DNA from: Mycolicibacterium insubricum | Lineage (GTDB): Bacteria; Actinomycetota; Actinomycetes; Mycobacteriales; Mycobacteriaceae | NCBI RefSeq assembly: GCF_010731615.1 | Contig: NZ_AP022618.1 | Location: forward strand, 1,302,001-1,366,000 | DNA length: 64,000 bases | Reading direction: 5' to 3' | Shown here: one piece after another, positions 60,721 through 64,000 of the stretch | How the letters are laid out: each line of letters begins with the position of its first letter | Numbering within the stretch: position 1 is the first letter of the stretch | Position numbers and translations under genes: made by a program | Notes under the pieces: generated by a model | What the model was told of the DNA's origin: nothing | The model's input: the letters and a program-made list of their open reading frames with translations, nothing else | The model's database searches: none

Positions 60721-62565
60721 TCAGGGCTTGCGGAGTTGGATCCGGATGCCGACTTGCTCGCAGTAGCTTAGGACCCCGGTCTCGTCAAACGCGCCAGCGG
60801 AATTTCCGGTGCACTTGTAGTCATCAATCTGAACTGACTGTCGCGAAAGGGATTTTCCTTCGCCGCGGAACATTCGATCGAACAGGGTCCGTGCTGTGTC
60901 GCACGATGCGGATCCCGACTGCACGACTAGTGCATAGTCCCCCTGGTCGGTCTTGTATAGACCGCATTGCTGCGGCCCCGGCGTTGCGCTAGGGGTCGCC
61001 GTCGCGAGACGGCATCCTTCCGAACCGGGCGTACGGCCGACATGCGGTTGCCCGGCGGTGTCGCCATCGACCTGGAATGCCAGAAACTGTCCGGCGCCGG
61101 GGTCGTTCGGCTGGACCCGTAGGGTCTCGTGGCCGCCGAGGGAGGGTTCGCGCGTAATCGTGGAATCGCCAGCGTAAGCGGCTTGGATGGCGGAGACCGT
61201 GGAGCCGTCGCCGACGCCGCGATCGGTCATTGCGCCCAACGGGGTGTCGAGACCGGTGACGAGGCCGGTCGAGTCGTCGATCCACACAGACAACTCGCGC
61301 CAGTCGGCTCCCGGCGCGGCAGCCAGTACGGTGCAGTTGTAGTAGTGCTGCTTCGAAAGCGACTTCCCGGCCGCGGTGGCTGCCTCTGCTTCGGTCATAC
61401 CTATCTTAATCTTCCCGTATCCCTGGAAAGTGGCAACCGGTGGACCTGCCGGCTGTGGTTTGCAGCGGCACAGGACGATGGTTTTGATGGTGCCGGTGTG
61501 GCTGTTGTCGCTGGTTTTGGCGTAGCCGTCGATGTCCATTTTGTAGGCGGCGTCGCTGGTGTTGGTGGCACCGGTGTCGAAGTAGACGGTGGTGTGATCC
61601 CCGTTTGGAGTGGTTTCCAGGGGTTGTCCGTAGAGCGTGACGGCGTCGGTGATGTTGGTTCCGGTGGTGATGCCGTCGATGGTGCGTCCGCCGTTGTGGG
61701 GGGCGATGGAGGTCAAGACCGCGTCGGTGAATTCGAAGTCGCAATCGCGCCACACCACGGTGACGGTTCCGGTGGGGGCGACGGTGGGGAAGTCGGGGTG
61801 GGTGGTGCGGATGTCGGTGATGTTGGTGCCGAGGTTGATGCCGAATATGCCGGTGGCCGAGAGGGATTGGTTGGCTTGTTCGATGTTTTGGGTGGCCAGT
61901 AGGCGGGCGGCGAGTTGGCCGGCGTTTGCGGCTTGGACGAAGACGCCGCCGGTGACCTCGGCGATGCAGCGCAGTTGGTCGGCGGCGGCGCCGTCGACTT
62001 TGAACCCGACGGTGGAGATGGTCAGGCCGGGGTGGGTTTTCTTGAGGTTGGTGGCGGTGTCGCACGGTGGGGTGTCGCAGGTGTCTTCGCCGTCGGAGAC
62101 CAGCACGATGGCGGTGTCGCCGTCGGGCAGGGCGTCGGCGCCGGTCTGCAGGGCCAGGGAAATGGGGGTGTACCCCGACGGGGTGATGGCGTCGATGGCC
62201 GACCCCATGGCGGTGCGGTCTAGTGGTCCGAGGGGGATCAGGGTGCGCACGTCGTTGCAGCCGGCGGGTTTGTCGGTGTCGGCGGATCCGGTGGCGGTGC
62301 CGTAGGCCAGCAGTCCGATGGTGGAGTCGTCGGGGAGGGCTTTGAGCAGTCCGTGGGCGGCGGTTTTGGCGGCGTCGATGCGGGGGCCGGGGGCATCGGC
62401 TTCGGTCATCGATCCGGAGGCGTCCAGGATCAGCACGGTGGGTACTGATTTCGCCACGGGTGCCGGGGTCGTCGACGATGCAGCTGAGGGCGCGTCAGTG
62501 CCCCGGGAACATCCGGCCAGCAGTAGACAGGCGACGGCCAGCAGCGAAAGAATCCCCCGAGTCAT
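60721..62565 (-). CDS. VWA-domain lipoprotein
   Basis: This 614-residue protein has the signal peptide MTRGILSLLAVACLLLAGC (Cys19). Residues 43-210 form a von Willebrand A domain with the MIDAS motif DASGS at 48-52, a Thr in GYTPISLALQ and an Asp in VLVSDGEDTC. The C-terminal 400 residues are rich in Thr/Gly/Asp; one segment, GYGKIKIGMTEAEAA near residue 375, resembles BamE-type lipoprotein domains. Such proteins bind metal and partners at the cell surface. The leader DNA is almost the same as at 58784. It starts the lipoprotein cluster on the minus strand. Confidence 0.88.
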   Translation of the reverse strand: MTRGILSLLAVACLLLAGCSRGTDAPSAASSTTPAPVAKSVPTVLILDASGSMTEADAPGPRIDAAKTAAHGLLKALPDDSTIGLLAYGTATGSADTDKPAGCNDVRTLIPLGPLDRTAMGSAIDAITPSGYTPISLALQTGADALPDGDTAIVLVSDGEDTCDTPPCDTATNLKKTHPGLTISTVGFKVDGAAADQLRCIAEVTGGVFVQAANAGQLAARLLATQNIEQANQSLSATGIFGINLGTNITDIRTTHPDFPTVAPTGTVTVVWRDCDFEFTDAVLTSIAPHNGGRTIDGITTGTNITDAVTLYGQPLETTPNGDHTTVYFDTGATNTSDAAYKMDIDGYAKTSDNSHTGTIKTIVLCRCKPQPAGPPVATFQGYGKIKIGMTEAEAATAAGKSLSKQHYYNCTVLAAAPGADWRELSVWIDDSTGLVTGLDTPLGAMTDRGVGDGSTVSAIQAAYAGDSTITREPSLGGHETLRVQPNDPGAGQFLAFQVDGDTAGQPHVGRTPGSEGCRLATATPSATPGPQQCGLYKTDQGDYALVVQSGSASCDTARTLFDRMFRGEGKSLSRQSVQIDDYKCTGNSAGAFDETGVLSYCEQVGIRIQLRKP

Positions 62566-62571
62566 GCCCGC
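62494..62571. repeat. Duplicated lipoprotein leader DNA, copy 2
   Basis: This stretch of about 78 bases over the start of the VWA lipoprotein gene is nearly identical to 58713-58790. It includes the signal-peptide codons and the flank through ATAGG. Confidence 0.85.
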
Positions 62572-62644
62572 AGCATAGGGCAGCGCCGCGAAGTGATCCG
62601 GGTACTGCTGCGCAGGTCAGCCGAACGACGGATAGCGCAGAATC

Positions 62645-62658
62645 TAGAACACGTTCTA
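62645..62658. promoter_or_regulatory. KstR-type operator upstream of the SDR gene
   Basis: TAGAACACGTTCTA matches the KstR motif TnnAACnnGTTnnA exactly, extended to CTAGAACACGTTCTAG at 62644-62659. It lies 65 bases before the SDR start. KstR represses cholesterol/steroid genes until a ketosteroid-CoA binds. It also lies upstream of the divergent VWA gene, 80 bases away. Confidence 0.6.
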
Positions 62659-62671
62659 GTTCGACTGTTAG

Positions 62672-63565
<894 letters not shown>

Positions 63566-63655
63566 CGCAAACGCGGGCGGCCCTGTCCGCCCCGGTGACG
63601 CACGCCACATACACTGCGAAGTGCCGACGGCGGGTCTAACGGGAGAGGGGGGCCG

Positions 63656-64000
63656 GTGGCGCGCATCTTCCTCAGCTATTCGCGGGAGAACAAGCAGGCC
63701 GCGCATGCGCTGAAGAACTGGCTGCAGGCGCAGGATCCGGACTTGGCCGACGACATCTTCATGGACGTCGACCAGCAGTCCGGCATTCGTCCCGGCGAGC
63801 AGTGGCGAAACTCCATCACCCGCGCGATCGACCGCTGCGAGGTGCTGATCGGCTGCGTCTCCCCGGACTGGGAAACCTCCACGATGTGCCAGGCCGAGTA
63901 CATGCTCGCCCTGAGCAAGGGCAAGCGGGTGATCCCGGTGCACGTCGTGCCGATGGCCGAGGTCGGCTCCACCGCCGACCTCAACGGCATCCCGATCTAC
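63656..64000 (+). CDS. TIR-domain protein (N-terminal 115 residues, truncated by window)
   Basis: The visible frame starts at GTG 63656 behind GGGAGAGGG and is cut at the right edge. IFLSYSRENKQAAHALKNWL is the TIR beta-A/alpha-A pattern, with the BB-loop region GIRPGEQWRNSI. Glu81 in MCQAEYMLAL is in the place of the catalytic Glu of NAD-cleaving TIR proteins. TIR domains of bacterial defence proteins are usually followed by an effector or STAND module, which would lie beyond 64000. It follows the SDR gene on the same strand. Confidence 0.8.
   Translation, partial: MARIFLSYSRENKQAAHALKNWLQAQDPDLADDIFMDVDQQSGIRPGEQWRNSITRAIDRCEVLIGCVSPDWETSTMCQAEYMLALSKGKRVIPVHVVPMAEVGSTADLNGIPIY

Overview
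The window is a chromosomal segment of a high-GC actinobacterium of the Mycobacterium/Mycolicibacterium type. From about 14 kb on, gene order follows the conserved mycobacterial block around rpoB: glyoxalase-like hydrolase, tRNA-Thr, tRNA-Met, rpmG, hadABC, tRNA-Trp, secE, nusG, rplK, rplA, a mycolic-acid methyltransferase, lipG, an AarF/UbiB-type kinase, rplJ, rplL, a TetR gene, a carotenoid oxygenase, mkl, rpoB, rpoC, fadE8, echA5, two DUF3060 genes, a TetR gene, rpsL, rpsG, fusA, tuf and a mycofactocin-type SDR. HadABC, Mkl, MmpS/MmpL, an UsfY-family protein and mycolic-acid methyltransferase are markers of mycolate-containing Corynebacteriales. No finer species call is possible from the sequence alone.

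Bases 1 to about 13,993 are the right arm of a prophage. A run of tightly coupled tail genes (minor tail, Gp37-like, glycine-rich and repeat-rich fibre proteins) is followed by a lysis cassette: a modular endolysin, a holin-like protein, three small or membrane proteins and a 31-codon membrane ORF. A strong terminator ends this block. An isolated two-gene cassette (a 304-residue protein of unknown function plus a 69-residue membrane protein) with its own terminator follows. Next comes the phage/chromosome junction, marked by the 3' part of a tRNA-Tyr gene whose 5' half is missing, which is the expected signature of integration into a tRNA gene. The intact tRNA and the integrase would lie to the left of the window. 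No lysin B gene is present in this part.

Between 14 and 20 kb are envelope and stress genes: a secreted trypsin-like protease, an L,D-transpeptidase, an UsfY-family membrane protein behind a perfect CRP-type palindrome, and an nsrR-hmp nitric-oxide detoxification pair. From 20 to 33 kb are fatty-acid elongation (hadABC), secretion and transcription-antitermination genes, the L11/L1 and L10/L12 ribosomal operons (the latter with an L10 leader), cell-envelope enzymes and a marR-mmpS-mmpL transport operon placed just upstream of rplJ. From 37 to 46 kb are mkl, rpoB and rpoC; rpoC ends at an unusually perfect 20-bp-stem hairpin. From 46 to 53 kb are secreted and lipid-metabolism genes.

After the rpsL-rpsG-fusA-tuf operon (53.4 to 57.7 kb) there is a lipoprotein-rich accessory island (57.8 to 62.6 kb) with five lipoprotein genes. 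Several share almost the same signal-peptide DNA, and one carries a von Willebrand A domain. The window ends with a mycofactocin-type SDR behind a KstR-like operator and the first 115 codons of a TIR-domain protein. The features most worth a second look are the prophage two-gene cassette, the tRNA-Tyr junction, the lipoprotein island with its duplicated leader DNA, the relocated MmpS/MmpL operon and the truncated TIR gene.
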